A stretch of 61,133 nucleotides of DNA from Beijerinckiaceae bacterium (lineage in GTDB: Bacteria > Pseudomonadota > Alphaproteobacteria > Rhizobiales > Beijerinckiaceae). Made by a program: the position numbers and the translations under genes. How positions within the stretch are numbered: position 1 is the first letter of the stretch; every line of letters starts with the position of its first letter. The stretch is from the NCBI GenBank assembly GCA_026461505.1, contig JAPJMW010000042.1, forward strand, positions 1 to 61,133. Reading direction: 5' to 3'. Below the pieces are notes generated by a model. It did no database searches. It was not told the origin of the DNA and saw nothing but the letters and a program-made list of their open reading frames with translations. Of the stretch, positions 8,361 to 17,050 are shown piece by piece.

Positions 8361-9803
8361 ATGTTAGTTCTCGATCATGATCGTGCCGGTGGCTATTGGG
8401 GCTCCGTCTATGTGTTCACAGCGATCAAGGGATTGCAGGTGATCATTGACGGTCCGGTGGGTTGTGAAAACCTGCCTGTAACATCAGTGCTTCATTATAC
8501 GGATGCTTTACCGCCCCATGAATTACCAATCGTCGTAACGGGCTTGGGCGAAGAAGAACTCGGCCAACATGGAACCGAAGGCGCGATGAAGCGCGCGCAT
8601 AAGACACTTGATCCAGGCTTACCGAGTGTTGTCGTTACAGGCTCGATTGCCGAAATGATCGGCGGCGGTGTGACGCCACAAGGCACAGGAATTCAACGCT
8701 TTCTACCGCGCACGATTGACGAAGATCAGTGGCAGAGCGCCGATCGTGCCATGGTATGGCTTTGGACCGAATTCGGCTCGAAGAAGAAAAAGATTCCGGC
8801 TGCTCCCGCCCGTAAAGAGGGTGAAAAGCCGCGCGTTAATTTAATCGGTCCGATCTATGGCACGTTTAATACGTGGTCGGATTTGGCCGAGATGCGCCGC
8901 CTTGTCGAAGGCATTGGTGCAGAGATCAATATGACCTTCCCGCTCGGTAGCCATCTGGCTGACGTGCCAAAGCTAATCAATGCGGATGCTAATATTTGCA
9001 TGTATCGCGAATATGGCCGCAAGCTGTGCGAGACATTGGATCGTCCTTATTTACAGGCGCCAATTGGGCTGCATTCGACAACAAAATTTCTTCGGACACT
9101 CGGTGAAATCTTGGGTCTTGATCCTGAGCCCTTCATTGAGCGCGAAAAGCATACGACCATTAAACCTTTATGGGATTTATGGCGGTCGGTAACACAAGAT
9201 TTCTTCGGCACTGCAAGTTTTGCCGTTGTGGCGAATGAGACCTACACGCGTGGCTTACGGCATTTCCTAGAAGATGAAATGGGCTTGCCTTGCAATTTTG
9301 CTGTAGCGCGTAAGGCGGGTGAGAAGACGGATAACGAAGCGATCCGTGCGATGGTTAAAGAGAAGACACCGCTTATTCTTTTCGGCAGCTACAATGAAAA
9401 CATGTATCTCGCCGAAGCAGGTGGTCGTGGCGTGTATATTCCGGCCTCGTTCCCTGGTGCGATTATCCGGCGTCATACTGGCACGCCTTTCATGGGTTAT
9501 GCGGGCGCCACTTATCTGATCCAAGAAGTTTGCAACGCGCTCTTTACGGCCCTGTTCAACATTTTGCCGCTCGGTACCGAGATGGACAAGGTTGAGGCAA
9601 CGCCTGTGCGTCAGCATGAAGAGTTGACGTGGGATGATGAGGCAAAGGCCGCCTTCGATGCGATTGTCGAGAGCCAACCTATCCTTGTGAGAATTTCGGC
9701 AGCAAAGCGCCTTCGCGATGGTGCGGAACGGGTGGCGAGAAGGTCGCAATCCAACCGTGTGGCGGAGAGCGATGTGCTCGTCGCCAAGAAAGAATTTGCT
9801 TGA
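8361..9803 (+). CDS. bchZ: Chlorophyllide a reductase subunit BchZ
   Basis: BchZ is the NifK-like partner of BchY. The N-terminus has the family signature [20 protein letters not shown], with the cluster cysteine in [13 protein letters not shown]. It is 480 aa, normal length. A GAGGTG ribosome-binding site precedes the ATG at 8361, 31 bp after bchY. The TGA overlaps an ATG at 9803 in the pufQ frame. Confidence 0.95.
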   Translation: MLVLDHDRAGGYWGSVYVFTAIKGLQVIIDGPVGCENLPVTSVLHYTDALPPHELPIVVTGLGEEELGQHGTEGAMKRAHKTLDPGLPSVVVTGSIAEMIGGGVTPQGTGIQRFLPRTIDEDQWQSADRAMVWLWTEFGSKKKKIPAAPARKEGEKPRVNLIGPIYGTFNTWSDLAEMRRLVEGIGAEINMTFPLGSHLADVPKLINADANICMYREYGRKLCETLDRPYLQAPIGLHSTTKFLRTLGEILGLDPEPFIEREKHTTIKPLWDLWRSVTQDFFGTASFAVVANETYTRGLRHFLEDEMGLPCNFAVARKAGEKTDNEAIRAMVKEKTPLILFGSYNENMYLAEAGGRGVYIPASFPGAIIRRHTGTPFMGYAGATYLIQEVCNALFTALFNILPLGTEMDKVEATPVRQHEELTWDDEAKAAFDAIVESQPILVRISAAKRLRDGAERVARRSQSNRVAESDVLVAKKEFA

Positions 9804-9859
9804 TGAACACACCATTTAATTCTTCGGCATCGGGCCGATCCAGAGGGGGTAGCACCACC

Positions 9860-10072
9860 ATGTCTTCAGTATCCAACGGTAAAGAGACGACACGGTTAGA
9901 ATTTAATCTTGTCTTCTGCCTCGCTTATCCAATCTTTCTGGTTGCGGTGGCTTTATCGCGCCTCATTCCACGCCGTTCGCGCTGGTCGGTCAGCGATCAA
10001 GACGATGGCAAATCCATTTTCAAGGTAGCCAAGATTGCTACCTATAACTCGATACCGTTCGCTTTCATGTGA
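9860..10072 (+). CDS. pufQ: PufQ-like protein of the puf operon
   Basis: A small protein with one hydrophobic helix (LVFCLAYPIFLVAVALSRL) and a short basic/polar tail ending IPFAFM, lying exactly where pufQ lies, between bchZ and pufB. PufQ affects bacteriochlorophyll supply to antenna assembly in Rhodobacter. The frame is open from the ATG at 9803 that overlaps the bchZ stop (89 aa); I prefer the ATG at 9860 (70 aa) because GAGGGGG lies upstream at a workable distance and the size matches the ~74-residue family. Sequence similarity to Rhodobacter PufQ is weak, so the name rests mainly on position and topology. Confidence 0.7.
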   Translation: MSSVSNGKETTRLEFNLVFCLAYPIFLVAVALSRLIPRRSRWSVSDQDDGKSIFKVAKIATYNSIPFAFM

Positions 10073-10211
10073 GAGCGGACGTCCACCCATTCGTTAGGCG
10101 CAAGTCGAACGAATACCCGTCGGGGATCTCCTTGCGAGTGAATCGGCGGCCTGAGCCGCGAGGGACGTCGCGGTAACGGGGACCTAAAGGCCCTCAGCCG
10201 GAGGAATTGCA

Positions 10212-10436
10212 ATGGCTGATAATAATGGCCCGTTGAGTTCAACGGGTTTAACTGAGGCGGAAGCCAAAGAATACCACTCGATGTTCATGTCCAGCACGAT
10301 TGCATACGTGGTGGTGGCGATTATCGCTCACTTCCTCGTTTGGAATTGGCGTCCATGGTTTCCAGGGGTGAATGGCTATTCGCTCAACGATCACATCTTG
10401 CCAGCTGTTTCGCAGCTGACATCGATGTTCTCGTAA
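10212..10436 (+). CDS. pufB: Light-harvesting 1 beta chain PufB
   Basis: LH1 beta polypeptide, binding B875 bacteriochlorophyll around the reaction centre. It shows the beta signature [16 protein letters not shown], a single transmembrane helix with the axial histidine in [21 protein letters not shown] precedes the ATG at 10212. At 74 residues it carries about 22 residues beyond the WRPWFPG end that closes many LH1 beta chains ([13 protein letters not shown]...). The 139-bp leader between pufQ and pufB is GC-rich with short inverted repeats (for example GCGGC-CTGA-GCCGC). Confidence 0.95.
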   Translation: MADNNGPLSSTGLTEAEAKEYHSMFMSSTIAYVVVAIIAHFLVWNWRPWFPGVNGYSLNDHILPAVSQLTSMFS

Positions 10437-10449
10437 GGAGGATCGTATC

Positions 10450-10629
10450 ATGTGGCGTATTTGGCTGATGTTCGATCCACGCAGGACCTTGATTGCCTTA
10501 GCGGTATTTCTAGCTGTTCTTGCATTCACCATCCACTTCATCCTTCTCTCGACGAACCGGTTCAACTGGATCGAAGGACCAAAGAAGGCAGCTGCTTTGG
10601 ATGTGACGATCAGCGAGATGATCAGCTAA
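10450..10629 (+). CDS. pufA: Light-harvesting 1 alpha chain PufA
   Basis: A 59-residue LH1 alpha polypeptide starting [20 protein letters not shown], the classic alpha-chain opening, with the bacteriochlorophyll-ligating histidine at position 29 in the segment [10 protein letters not shown]. The ATG at 10450 follows an AAGGAGG ribosome-binding site; TAA at 10627-10629. It is 13 bp from pufB and pairs with it in each LH1 unit. Confidence 0.95.
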   Translation: MWRIWLMFDPRRTLIALAVFLAVLAFTIHFILLSTNRFNWIEGPKKAAALDVTISEMIS

Positions 10630-10651
10630 CGCTGATGGTCTTAGCTAACTT

Positions 10652-10688
10652 GTGGACGGAGTATTCCCTAGCGGTCTGCTCCGTCCAC
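10652..10688 (+). terminator. pufA-pufL intercistronic hairpin
   Basis: A perfect 10-bp stem (GTGGACGGAG / CTCCGTCCAC) around a 17-base loop, just after pufA, preceded by a smaller 6-bp hairpin at 10621-10636. No T-run follows. In Rhodobacter, hairpins here protect the pufBA segment from 3' decay, giving the excess of LH1 over reaction centre; the same role is likely here. Confidence 0.7.
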
Positions 10689-10737
10689 TAACCACCTTAC
10701 TTTTACTAACTGCTCTGGCTGAGATGGAGAAACCCGG

Positions 10738-11562
10738 ATGGCAATGCTCAGTTTCGAAAAAAAGTATCGCGTCCGTGGCGGTACCTTGATCGGTGGTGAC
10801 CTCTTCGATTTTTGGATGGGTCCGTTTTATGTGGGCTTTTTCGGCGTTCTGACGATCTTCTTCGCAGCGCTTGGAACCGCTTTGATTATCTATTCGGCCT
10901 CGCAAGGGCCGACATGGAATGTCTTTCAAATCAACATCGCACCGCCTGATCTTAAATATGGTTTAGGTATAGCGCCGCTGAAAGAAGGCGGCTTCTGGCA
11001 AGTTATTACGGTTTGCGCCATTGGCTCTTTCGTTTCATGGGCGCTTCGCGAAGTGGAAATTTGCCGCAAGCTCGGCATCGGTTATCATGTTCCATTCGCA
11101 TTCAGCTTTGCGATTGGTGCTTATGTAACGCTCGTTGTTGTTCGCCCGATTTTGCTGGGTGCATGGGGACATGGATTTCCATACGGGATTATCAGCCATC
11201 TCGATTGGGTTTCGAATGTCGGGTATCAATACCTCCATTTCCACTACAACCCTGCGCATATGATTGCCGTGTCGCTGTTTTTTACAACGACCATGGCGCT
11301 TGGCTTGCACGGCTCTCTCGTTCTGTCGGCAACGAACCCGCAAAAGGGTGAACCAGTTAAAACGGCCGAGCATGAAAACAGCTTTTTCCGTGACACGATT
11401 GGCTACTCAATCGGTACGCTTGGTATTCACCGTCTCGGCCTGTTTCTGGCGCTTGGTGCGGTGTTCTTCAGCGCCGTTTGCATTGTCATCAGTGGACCGC
11501 TTTGGACCAAAGGTTGGCCTGAGTGGTGGAACTGGTGGCTTGACCTCCCGATCTGGTCCTAA
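10738..11562 (+). CDS. pufL: Photosynthetic reaction centre L subunit PufL
   Basis: PufL is a five-helix membrane protein binding the primary donor and cofactors of the type II reaction centre. It starts [26 protein letters not shown], the family N-terminus. Bacteriochlorophyll-ligand histidines are H154 (ISHLDW) and H174 (YNPAHM), and iron-ligand H191 (LGLHGS), each one residue later than the Rhodobacter numbering. 274 aa, full length. Confidence 0.97.
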   Translation: MAMLSFEKKYRVRGGTLIGGDLFDFWMGPFYVGFFGVLTIFFAALGTALIIYSASQGPTWNVFQINIAPPDLKYGLGIAPLKEGGFWQVITVCAIGSFVSWALREVEICRKLGIGYHVPFAFSFAIGAYVTLVVVRPILLGAWGHGFPYGIISHLDWVSNVGYQYLHFHYNPAHMIAVSLFFTTTMALGLHGSLVLSATNPQKGEPVKTAEHENSFFRDTIGYSIGTLGIHRLGLFLALGAVFFSAVCIVISGPLWTKGWPEWWNWWLDLPIWS

Positions 11563-11571
11563 GCGAGGACA

Positions 11572-12552
11572 ATGACAATGATCGAATATCAAAATATTTT
11601 TACCCGTACGCAGATCCATGGACCTGCCGATATGGGGGTTCCACTTCCTAATGGGGGCAATCGGGAACGGGTTGGAAAGCCCATCTTTGTTCACCTGTTT
11701 GGTCTGTTGGGTGACGCGCAAGTTGGCCCGATCTATCTCGGTTGGCTTGGTATCTTATCCATTCTTTGCGGTGTGATCGCGTTTGAGATTATTGGTCTCA
11801 ATATGTGGGCCTCTGTTAATTGGAGCCCTATCCAATTCCTGCGGCAGCTTTTCTGGCTGGCGCTTGAGCCGCCACCTGCAAAATATGGCCTTCACTTCCC
11901 GCCAATGGCGGAAGGTGGATGGTGGCTTTTGGCCGGTTTCTTCTTAACCGCCAGCATCATTTTATGGTGGGTTCGTACCTATCGCCGGGCCATCGCGCTT
12001 GGCATGGGAACACATGTGGCTTGGGCTTTCGCTGCTGCGATTTGGCTCTATCTGGTTCTGGGCTTTATTCGTCCATTGCTGATGGGTAATTTTGGTGAGG
12101 CGGTTCCTTTTGGCATCTTCCCGCATCTCGATTGGACAGCGGCATTCTCGATCCGCTACGGCAATCTTTTCTATAATCCGTTCCATATGCTCTCGATTGC
12201 CTTCCTCTATGGTTCAGCTCTCTTGTTCGCGATGCATGCGGCGACCATTCTGGCCGTGTCGCGGCTGGGCGGTGAGCGGGAAATCGAACAGATTGTTGAC
12301 CGTGGTACGGCTTCCGAGCGTGCGGCATTGTTCTGGCGTTGGACGATGGGCTTTAACGCAACGATGGAATCCATCCATCGCTGGGCTTGGTGGTTTGCGG
12401 TGCTCTGCCCATTGGCAGGTGGCATTGGCATTCTTCTAACCGGGACCGTCGTCGACAACTGGTATCTTTGGGGTATCAAGCACGGCTTCGCACCTGAATA
12501 TGCGTATGACATGTGGGCGCCGGTCCTCGATCCTGCCCTAGCAGCCAAGTAA
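11572..12552 (+). CDS. pufM: Photosynthetic reaction centre M subunit PufM
   Basis: PufM forms the reaction-centre heterodimer with PufL. It has the family opening [18 protein letters not shown], five transmembrane helices and the conserved [11 protein letters not shown] and YNPFHML segments carrying the bacteriochlorophyll-ligating histidines. ATG codons at 11572 and 11578 are both possible; the first follows GAGGACA. 326 aa, 9 bp after pufL. Confidence 0.97.
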   Translation: MTMIEYQNIFTRTQIHGPADMGVPLPNGGNRERVGKPIFVHLFGLLGDAQVGPIYLGWLGILSILCGVIAFEIIGLNMWASVNWSPIQFLRQLFWLALEPPPAKYGLHFPPMAEGGWWLLAGFFLTASIILWWVRTYRRAIALGMGTHVAWAFAAAIWLYLVLGFIRPLLMGNFGEAVPFGIFPHLDWTAAFSIRYGNLFYNPFHMLSIAFLYGSALLFAMHAATILAVSRLGGEREIEQIVDRGTASERAALFWRWTMGFNATMESIHRWAWWFAVLCPLAGGIGILLTGTVVDNWYLWGIKHGFAPEYAYDMWAPVLDPALAAK

Positions 12553-12567
12553 GCGGAGGACCCGATC

Positions 12568-13599
12568 ATGAACATGAAATATGGTCTCGCCTTTATCGCC
12601 GTTGCAGCCGGGGCTTTGCTCGCCATGGCCACACTGATGCACTGGGAGCGTCCGCCTATGGCATCGACGCAATTAGGGCCTCGCGGCGTGGGCATGGTGT
12701 GGACACAGAACCCACGCACCGAAGCGATTGTTAAGTCGAAAAACATCGCGCCAGAGTCTGATCCTCCAGCGCAACTTTCCGGCATCAAGGTCAAAGACAG
12801 CCCTGATTACCAAAACGTCAAAGTTCTTGGTGATCTCGATGTTGAAGAGTTCAACCGTCTGATGGGCGCGATTACGAATTGGGTCGCACCGGATGAAGGG
12901 TGCACCTATTGCCATAACCCTGAGAACATGGCGGATGACGGCCTCTATACCAAGGTCGTCGCACGTCGCATGTTGCAGATGACGCGTCAGATCAACACGA
13001 TGTGGACGCCGCATGTGCAGCAAACAGGCGTGACCTGCTACACCTGCCATCGTGGCAATCCTGTGCCTGCCAATATCTGGTTCAAGAATGATGGTCCTCC
13101 GCATGCTGCTGGCATGTCGGCAAGCCGTCAGGGTGAGGGTTTGGCCTCGAAATCGGTTGGCATGACATCGCTGCCTTATGATCCGTTCACCACGCTTTTA
13201 GCGAAGGGTGCACAGATCCGCGTTGATGGCACGGAAGCGCTGCCAACGGGCAAGCCGGGTGCAAGCATTCACGACACGGAAGTCACCTATGGGCTTATGA
13301 TCCATATGTCGGAAGCCTTGGGCGTGAACTGCACCTTCTGTCACAACTCGCGGCAATTCGCGAGTTGGTCGGAAAGCCGTCCGCAACGCGTGCCCGCTTG
13401 GCACGGGCTTCGGATGGTGACCGATCTCAACGAAACCTTCATGGCATCGCTGCAAGGCACCTTCCCGAAGAATCGGTTAGGCCCGTCGGGCGATGTTGCT
13501 AAAGTTAACTGCGCAACCTGCCACCAGGGCGTCAACAAGCCCCTCTACGGTGTGAGCATGGCGAAGGATTATCCTGAATTGCGCGTCGCGAATCCCTGA
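12568..13599 (+). CDS. pufC: Reaction-centre four-haem cytochrome subunit PufC
   Basis: PufC is bound to the periplasmic face of the reaction centre and re-reduces the photo-oxidised special pair. Four CxxCH haem motifs are present: residues 112-116, 157-161, 255-259 and 315-319. The N-terminus is one hydrophobic helix (residues 6-24) after MNMK. No cysteine follows it, so unlike the lipoprotein form known from Blastochloris viridis this subunit is probably held by an uncleaved helix. 343 aa; GCGGAGG precedes the ATG. Last gene of the puf operon, followed by a terminator. Confidence 0.96.
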   Translation: MNMKYGLAFIAVAAGALLAMATLMHWERPPMASTQLGPRGVGMVWTQNPRTEAIVKSKNIAPESDPPAQLSGIKVKDSPDYQNVKVLGDLDVEEFNRLMGAITNWVAPDEGCTYCHNPENMADDGLYTKVVARRMLQMTRQINTMWTPHVQQTGVTCYTCHRGNPVPANIWFKNDGPPHAAGMSASRQGEGLASKSVGMTSLPYDPFTTLLAKGAQIRVDGTEALPTGKPGASIHDTEVTYGLMIHMSEALGVNCTFCHNSRQFASWSESRPQRVPAWHGLRMVTDLNETFMASLQGTFPKNRLGPSGDVAKVNCATCHQGVNKPLYGVSMAKDYPELRVANP

Positions 13600-13623
13600 G
13601 CGGTTGTTCCACCCAGGCAACTT

Positions 13624-13653
13624 AACGCCGGAGCGCAAGTTCCGGCGTTTTTT
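13624..13653 (+). terminator. Rho-independent terminator after pufC
   Basis: A 9-bp stem (AACGCCGGA / TCCGGCGTT) with an 8-base loop followed directly by a run of Ts. It ends the bchC-puf transcription unit and separates it from the convergent fni gene 20 bp away. Confidence 0.88.
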
Positions 13654-13673
13654 TATGTCCAACGAAAAAGCGA

Positions 13674-14693
13674 TTAGCCGCGTAAGGGCGCGTTCCGCAA
13701 TTCGGCGAGCGAGGTGGAACCTGTCACGAAGCACGCGATCTTAAGCGCGCGTTCGAAGGTCTCGACATGCGCAATCACCGCCTCGGTGCTTTGGGTTGCC
13801 GCAGGCAGCAAGGCCGCGGCCTGACCGACCAATCCTGCCCCAAGGCGGATGGCTTTTGCCGCATCCAGCCCATGGCGAATGCCGCCTGAGGCGATCAAAG
13901 GAAGGGTTGGATGGGCTGAGTGGATCTCGGCCAGGCATTGCGCCGTAGGAATTCCCCAATCACGGAAGATTTCGCCGAGCGATTGGTCTTTGGTCTCGGC
14001 CGATCGCTTGCCTTCCACCGCAGCCCAACTGGTGCCGCCCGCGCCCGCGACATCGACCGCCGCTACCCCGCATTCGATGAGCCGCTTAGCGACCGCTGCC
14101 GATATGCCGCTGCCCACTTCCTTGACGATGACGGGCACGCCGATGCGCGGCACAAGCTGTTCAATCGCCTGCGCGACGCCTTTGAAATTGATATCGCCGC
14201 CCTTTTGCAAGGCTTCTTGCAAGGGGTTGAGATGCAGGATGAGGGCATTAGCTTCAATCGCGTCAATCGCACGGCGTGCATCGTCGATCCCCATGCCGTT
14301 GACGAGCTGAACGGCGCCTAGATTACCGAAAATCGGGATATCGGGCGCCAAACGGCGCAAATCGCGCCCTAACCCATGCGTCTCGTCGGTCGTGAGCGCG
14401 ATCCGTTGGGAACCGACGCCCATCGCAAAGCCGCAATGCTGCGCGGCCTCGGCCAGCGCGCGGTTGATGGTGACGGATTCGACCGGCCCGCCCGTCATCG
14501 AGGAAGCGAGGAAGGGGATACGCAGCGAGAAGCTGAGAAACTGGGATGAAAGATCGATCTGATCAAAATCGACTTCGGGCAAGGCATTGTGCTCGAAGGA
14601 TAAAGCGTCAAAACCGGCCGGCATCGTATGGGACGCCGTACCGGAAAGAACGATATCTAGATGATCGCGCTTACGCCGCTCAATATCAGTCAT
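13674..14693 (-). CDS. fni: Type 2 isopentenyl-diphosphate delta-isomerase (FMN/NADPH)
   Basis: This enzyme interconverts IPP and DMAPP and feeds CrtE. It is the flavin TIM-barrel type: ERRKRDHLDI near the N-terminus, PFLASSMTGGP, GVGSQRI, LHLNPLQEALQKGGD, VKEVGSGIS, VDVAGAGGTSWAAVEG and ASGGIRHGLDAAKAI are all family blocks. I use the ATG at 14693 (339 aa); a TTG 30 bases upstream would add ten poorly supported residues. It is the last gene of a minus-strand run led by the repeat protein (16450) and containing cycA. Confidence 0.92.
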   Translation of the reverse strand: MTDIERRKRDHLDIVLSGTASHTMPAGFDALSFEHNALPEVDFDQIDLSSQFLSFSLRIPFLASSMTGGPVESVTINRALAEAAQHCGFAMGVGSQRIALTTDETHGLGRDLRRLAPDIPIFGNLGAVQLVNGMGIDDARRAIDAIEANALILHLNPLQEALQKGGDINFKGVAQAIEQLVPRIGVPVIVKEVGSGISAAVAKRLIECGVAAVDVAGAGGTSWAAVEGKRSAETKDQSLGEIFRDWGIPTAQCLAEIHSAHPTLPLIASGGIRHGLDAAKAIRLGAGLVGQAAALLPAATQSTEAVIAHVETFERALKIACFVTGSTSLAELRNAPLRG

Positions 14694-14742
14694 GAGCGCG
14701 ATCTTAATAGAGCAATCCGGCAATAGCCAGCTTGGCTGACGC

Positions 14743-15123
14743 TTATGGCTTGGATTTTAGATAAGCGATAACGTCGGCCACTTCCTGTGGATTCTTGAGG
14801 CCGGCGAAGGCCATCTTCGTGCCTGGTACATAGGCTTTCGGGTCTGGAAGATAGGCTGCGAGCGTTGCCTCGTCCCAAACTTGTCCTTCTGCACCCTTGG
14901 CTGCCATCGCGTCCGAATATTTGTAATCGGCGATGGAGGCGGTCTTCCGGCCAACGACGCCCTTCAGCGTTGGGCCGATCTTGTTCACGCCCTGCTCGTT
15001 CTCGTGGCATGCTTTGCACTTGACGAATACGGTCGCACCAGCTGCTGCGTCGCCATCGGCAAAAGCAGGGGTTGCAAGGAGCATTGCTGCGGCGATCGAT
15101 GAAAAAATAAAGTTCTTGGACAT
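14743..15123 (-). CDS. cycA: Cytochrome c2 (periplasmic electron carrier)
   Basis: A class I c-type cytochrome with a cleavable Sec signal peptide (MSKNFIFSSIAAAMLLATPAFA, cut after residue 22), one haem site CKACH at residues 36-40 and the methionine ligand in GTKMAFAG. It carries electrons from the bc1 complex to PufC or the reaction centre. 126 aa precursor. GGAGG lies ahead of the ATG. Gaps of 47 and 49 bp to its neighbours suggest co-transcription with the upstream small membrane protein and downstream fni. Confidence 0.93.
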   Translation of the reverse strand: MSKNFIFSSIAAAMLLATPAFADGDAAAGATVFVKCKACHENEQGVNKIGPTLKGVVGRKTASIADYKYSDAMAAKGAEGQVWDEATLAAYLPDPKAYVPGTKMAFAGLKNPQEVADVIAYLKSKP

Positions 15124-15170
15124 TATGACTGATCCCTCCTGGAGTCAGCCGCATTTGCGCTGACGACAAT

Positions 15171-15470
15171 CTACGTCTGGCTCCCCTGATTTGGATTTGC
15201 CTTGAGACCACGAATTTTTAAGGCAAGCTCACAAAGATGCGCAAGGAGGCTGAGACCAAGAAATACAGCAATCTGGCCAAGGCTCGATCCGGTAAGTGCC
15301 GTATGTAAGGCCAAAACGAGGCAGGCTCCGGCCAAAAGTGCCGCTAAAAACCCCGGAATCGACGAAATTTGCCCAGCGCGACGCAAATAAAGCGTCACGA
15401 TTATGGCCTCAACCGCCATGACCACGAGAACACCATTCGTGATCATGCCGCTCTTTATGAATTCATCCAT
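15171..15470 (-). CDS. Small membrane protein, three predicted helices, unknown function
   Basis: A 99-residue protein with hydrophobic stretches at about residues 10-28, 38-58 and 65-83, a positive loop after the first helix (LRRAG) and a polar C-terminal tail. I do not recognise the family. It lies 47 bp upstream of cycA and 41 bp downstream of the repeat protein, all on the minus strand, so it is probably co-transcribed with both. That places it in the periplasm-facing electron-transfer or membrane-organisation context, but no activity can be assigned. Confidence 0.75.
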   Translation of the reverse strand: MDEFIKSGMITNGVLVVMAVEAIIVTLYLRRAGQISSIPGFLAALLAGACLVLALHTALTGSSLGQIAVFLGLSLLAHLCELALKIRGLKANPNQGSQT

Positions 15471-15511
15471 GCTGTTCCCGGCCTATCAGCGGGCCTGTTC
15501 GACGATAAGTT

Positions 15512-16450
15512 TCAGTCGACGGCCTTGCGTGGCTTGACCAGCGTGGGAATGCCCAAAAGGCCCGATAAGGTCCAGCTCGACTTGGTAACTGTTGGTATGT
15601 GCAGCACAGAGGAGAGTGGCGCCGCAACCCGGCTTAATTGGCTGACACCGTCCGTTGGGAACGTCGTATCATCCTTTTTAAGCAATACATTAATACCGAG
15701 ATACGTTGAAAACGGGGTGGACGTTCGGGTCAGCTTTGGCCAACCTTGGACCTGCGCGTCCCATCCCCTTTGCTTGATCAAAGACGGCACCCGAAAAAAG
15801 GCCGAGAACGGCGTTGAAACACGGGTGAGCTCTGGCATCCGGAAAAATTCCGAGAAGGGTCGGGCGGATTTCGTTAGCAAGGGCAGATTGTACCAAGATG
15901 AAAAGCTTTGTTTGGTACGAAGGAGTTTTGGCATCCCGAACAAGGATGTCTCAGAAGAAGGCTGCCGCCAGATCGACGGGATACCAATCCAATCGGAAAA
16001 CGGCGTTGATGATTTAACCACCGACGGCATGTTCCAGAAGGTCGCAAAAGGGGTTGGATCTTTTGATAAAAGGGGAATGTCAAAAAACCGAGAAAACGGC
16101 GTCCCGTCGAGAAAGCTGCGCGACTCATATTTCTTGCTCGCGGCACTCGCTTTTTCAGGCGAGAACTTATCCATGATGATCGCCGCATTGCGCGACTCGC
16201 CCCAAGGCGCGTGAACGGCAACGAGCGAATAGCCCTGATTGATAAACGCGATAAAGCCTGCTGTGTCGCTCGCAGGGATGCCTGCTTTTGCAAGCCGTTC
16301 TTCGAGCGTTACACCGGGTTCAGAAGCTTGATTCTCGGCATTTGAGATCAAGAAGACGAAATTTTTATCGAACTTCTTTTTATGCAACCGATTCACCGTG
16401 CTAACGGCGTCACCATAGGCTCTGTAGATCCGCGTATTAAGTGTGCTCAT
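15512..16450 (-). CDS. Unrecognised protein with twelve exact 16-residue repeats
   Basis: A 312-residue protein with two parts. Residues 1-110 look like a small alpha/beta domain (FVFLISNAEN, then TLEERLAKAGIPA, then GYSLVAVHAPWGESRNAAIIM), faintly like YflT-type stress proteins, though I cannot name the family. Residues 117-308 are twelve consecutive 16-residue units with no insertion or deletion. The unit is roughly T-P-F-S-x-[FWL]-[FYL]-x-[IMV]-P-x-[LV]-x-[KR]-x-S. Position 14 is Lys or Arg in all twelve, position 12 is Leu/Ile/Val in all twelve, and position 10 is Pro in ten. There is no signal peptide or transmembrane helix. It heads an apparent operon with a small membrane protein, cytochrome c2 and fni, inside the photosynthesis cluster. 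ATG at 16450. Function unknown; a scaffold on the membrane surface is one guess. Confidence 0.85.
   Translation of the reverse strand: MSTLNTRIYRAYGDAVSTVNRLHKKKFDKNFVFLISNAENQASEPGVTLEERLAKAGIPASDTAGFIAFINQGYSLVAVHAPWGESRNAAIIMDKFSPEKASAASKKYESRSFLDGTPFSRFFDIPLLSKDPTPFATFWNMPSVVKSSTPFSDWIGIPSIWRQPSSETSLFGMPKLLRTKQSFSSWYNLPLLTKSARPFSEFFRMPELTRVSTPFSAFFRVPSLIKQRGWDAQVQGWPKLTRTSTPFSTYLGINVLLKKDDTTFPTDGVSQLSRVAAPLSSVLHIPTVTKSSWTLSGLLGIPTLVKPRKAVD
15527..16102 (-). repeat. Coding array of twelve 48-bp units
   Basis: The twelve 16-codon units of the repeat protein span exactly 576 bp. At DNA level the units have diverged, with conservation mainly at codons for Pro-Phe-Ser, Pro and the basic residue, so this is an old protein repeat held by selection rather than a recent tandem duplication. 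Units 4, 8 and 10 are the most divergent in residues but keep the register. Confidence 0.85.
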
Positions 16451-16681
16451 GACGTTTACGCCTGTCGGTTAGGTTGGATTTGAGCGACACAAGGATCGCC
16501 CATGGTGGTAATTGCGCCTCTGAATGCCGCTGGAATTTGCGACAGAAAGGTCATTCTGACAACCCGATGACGACGCTCGGTGCGCGCAATCAGGGAACGA
16601 GAAGATGGCATTGCCCGAAAGGCGGTTTGGAGGTTATCGTGCCTCAAAACCTCTGTTCCGTCCTTTTGGCTGGGTGCTGAT

Positions 16682-17050
16682 ATGCCAATCTTTCCGATTA
16701 TCGTCCTTCCCTTCGCCACTATGCTCCTCGGCTTTATACTTGTCTTGCTCCTCATACGTGGCAAACGAAAGTCGGTTCTCATCGGAGTGCATGTTTTATT
16801 GGGATTGGCCACCCTGGAGATGGTCGTCATCATGCTGAAGGGGTGGCCGATTGGTGATGCCGTACCTGCAGGTGAGTTTGGCGATGTAGCGGCGGGCATC
16901 TTGGCGCTTGCAGCCTTTTTTGGATTGTTGAGGCCTGTTTTCGGACGTGGGTCGACGTTTAAATCCAATGCCATGCTGCTGGCCCATGGGAGCGCTGGAC
17001 TTGCAGGTGTTGTGTTGTGCATCGCCTGGCTCTCCAAATCCTTAGGGTGA
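16682..17050 (+). CDS. Small four-helix membrane protein, unknown function
   Basis: A 122-residue protein beginning MPIFPIIVLPFATMLLGF, with hydrophobic segments at about residues 3-23, 31-48, 63-80 and 96-116 and a basic loop RGKRK after the first. The frame is open from 16580, but the ATG at 16682 begins just before the first helix and has a weak GGGTG upstream. It is transcribed divergently from the repeat protein (231-bp gap) and converges with pucC, overlapping its 3' end by 9 bp. I cannot assign a family. Confidence 0.65.
   Translation: MPIFPIIVLPFATMLLGFILVLLLIRGKRKSVLIGVHVLLGLATLEMVVIMLKGWPIGDAVPAGEFGDVAAGILALAAFFGLLRPVFGRGSTFKSNAMLLAHGSAGLAGVVLCIAWLSKSLG

Noticed and set aside
15527..16102. 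Possible CRISPR-like array because of regular 48-bp period
   Set aside because: The units are divergent at DNA level, have no identical repeats or spacers, and are in frame within one coding sequence.
15369..16214. 281-codon open frame on the plus strand opposite the repeat protein
   Set aside because: It mirrors the 48-bp periodicity of the minus-strand gene and shows no ribosome-binding site or family; the minus-strand frame has the regular protein repeat and fits the operon.
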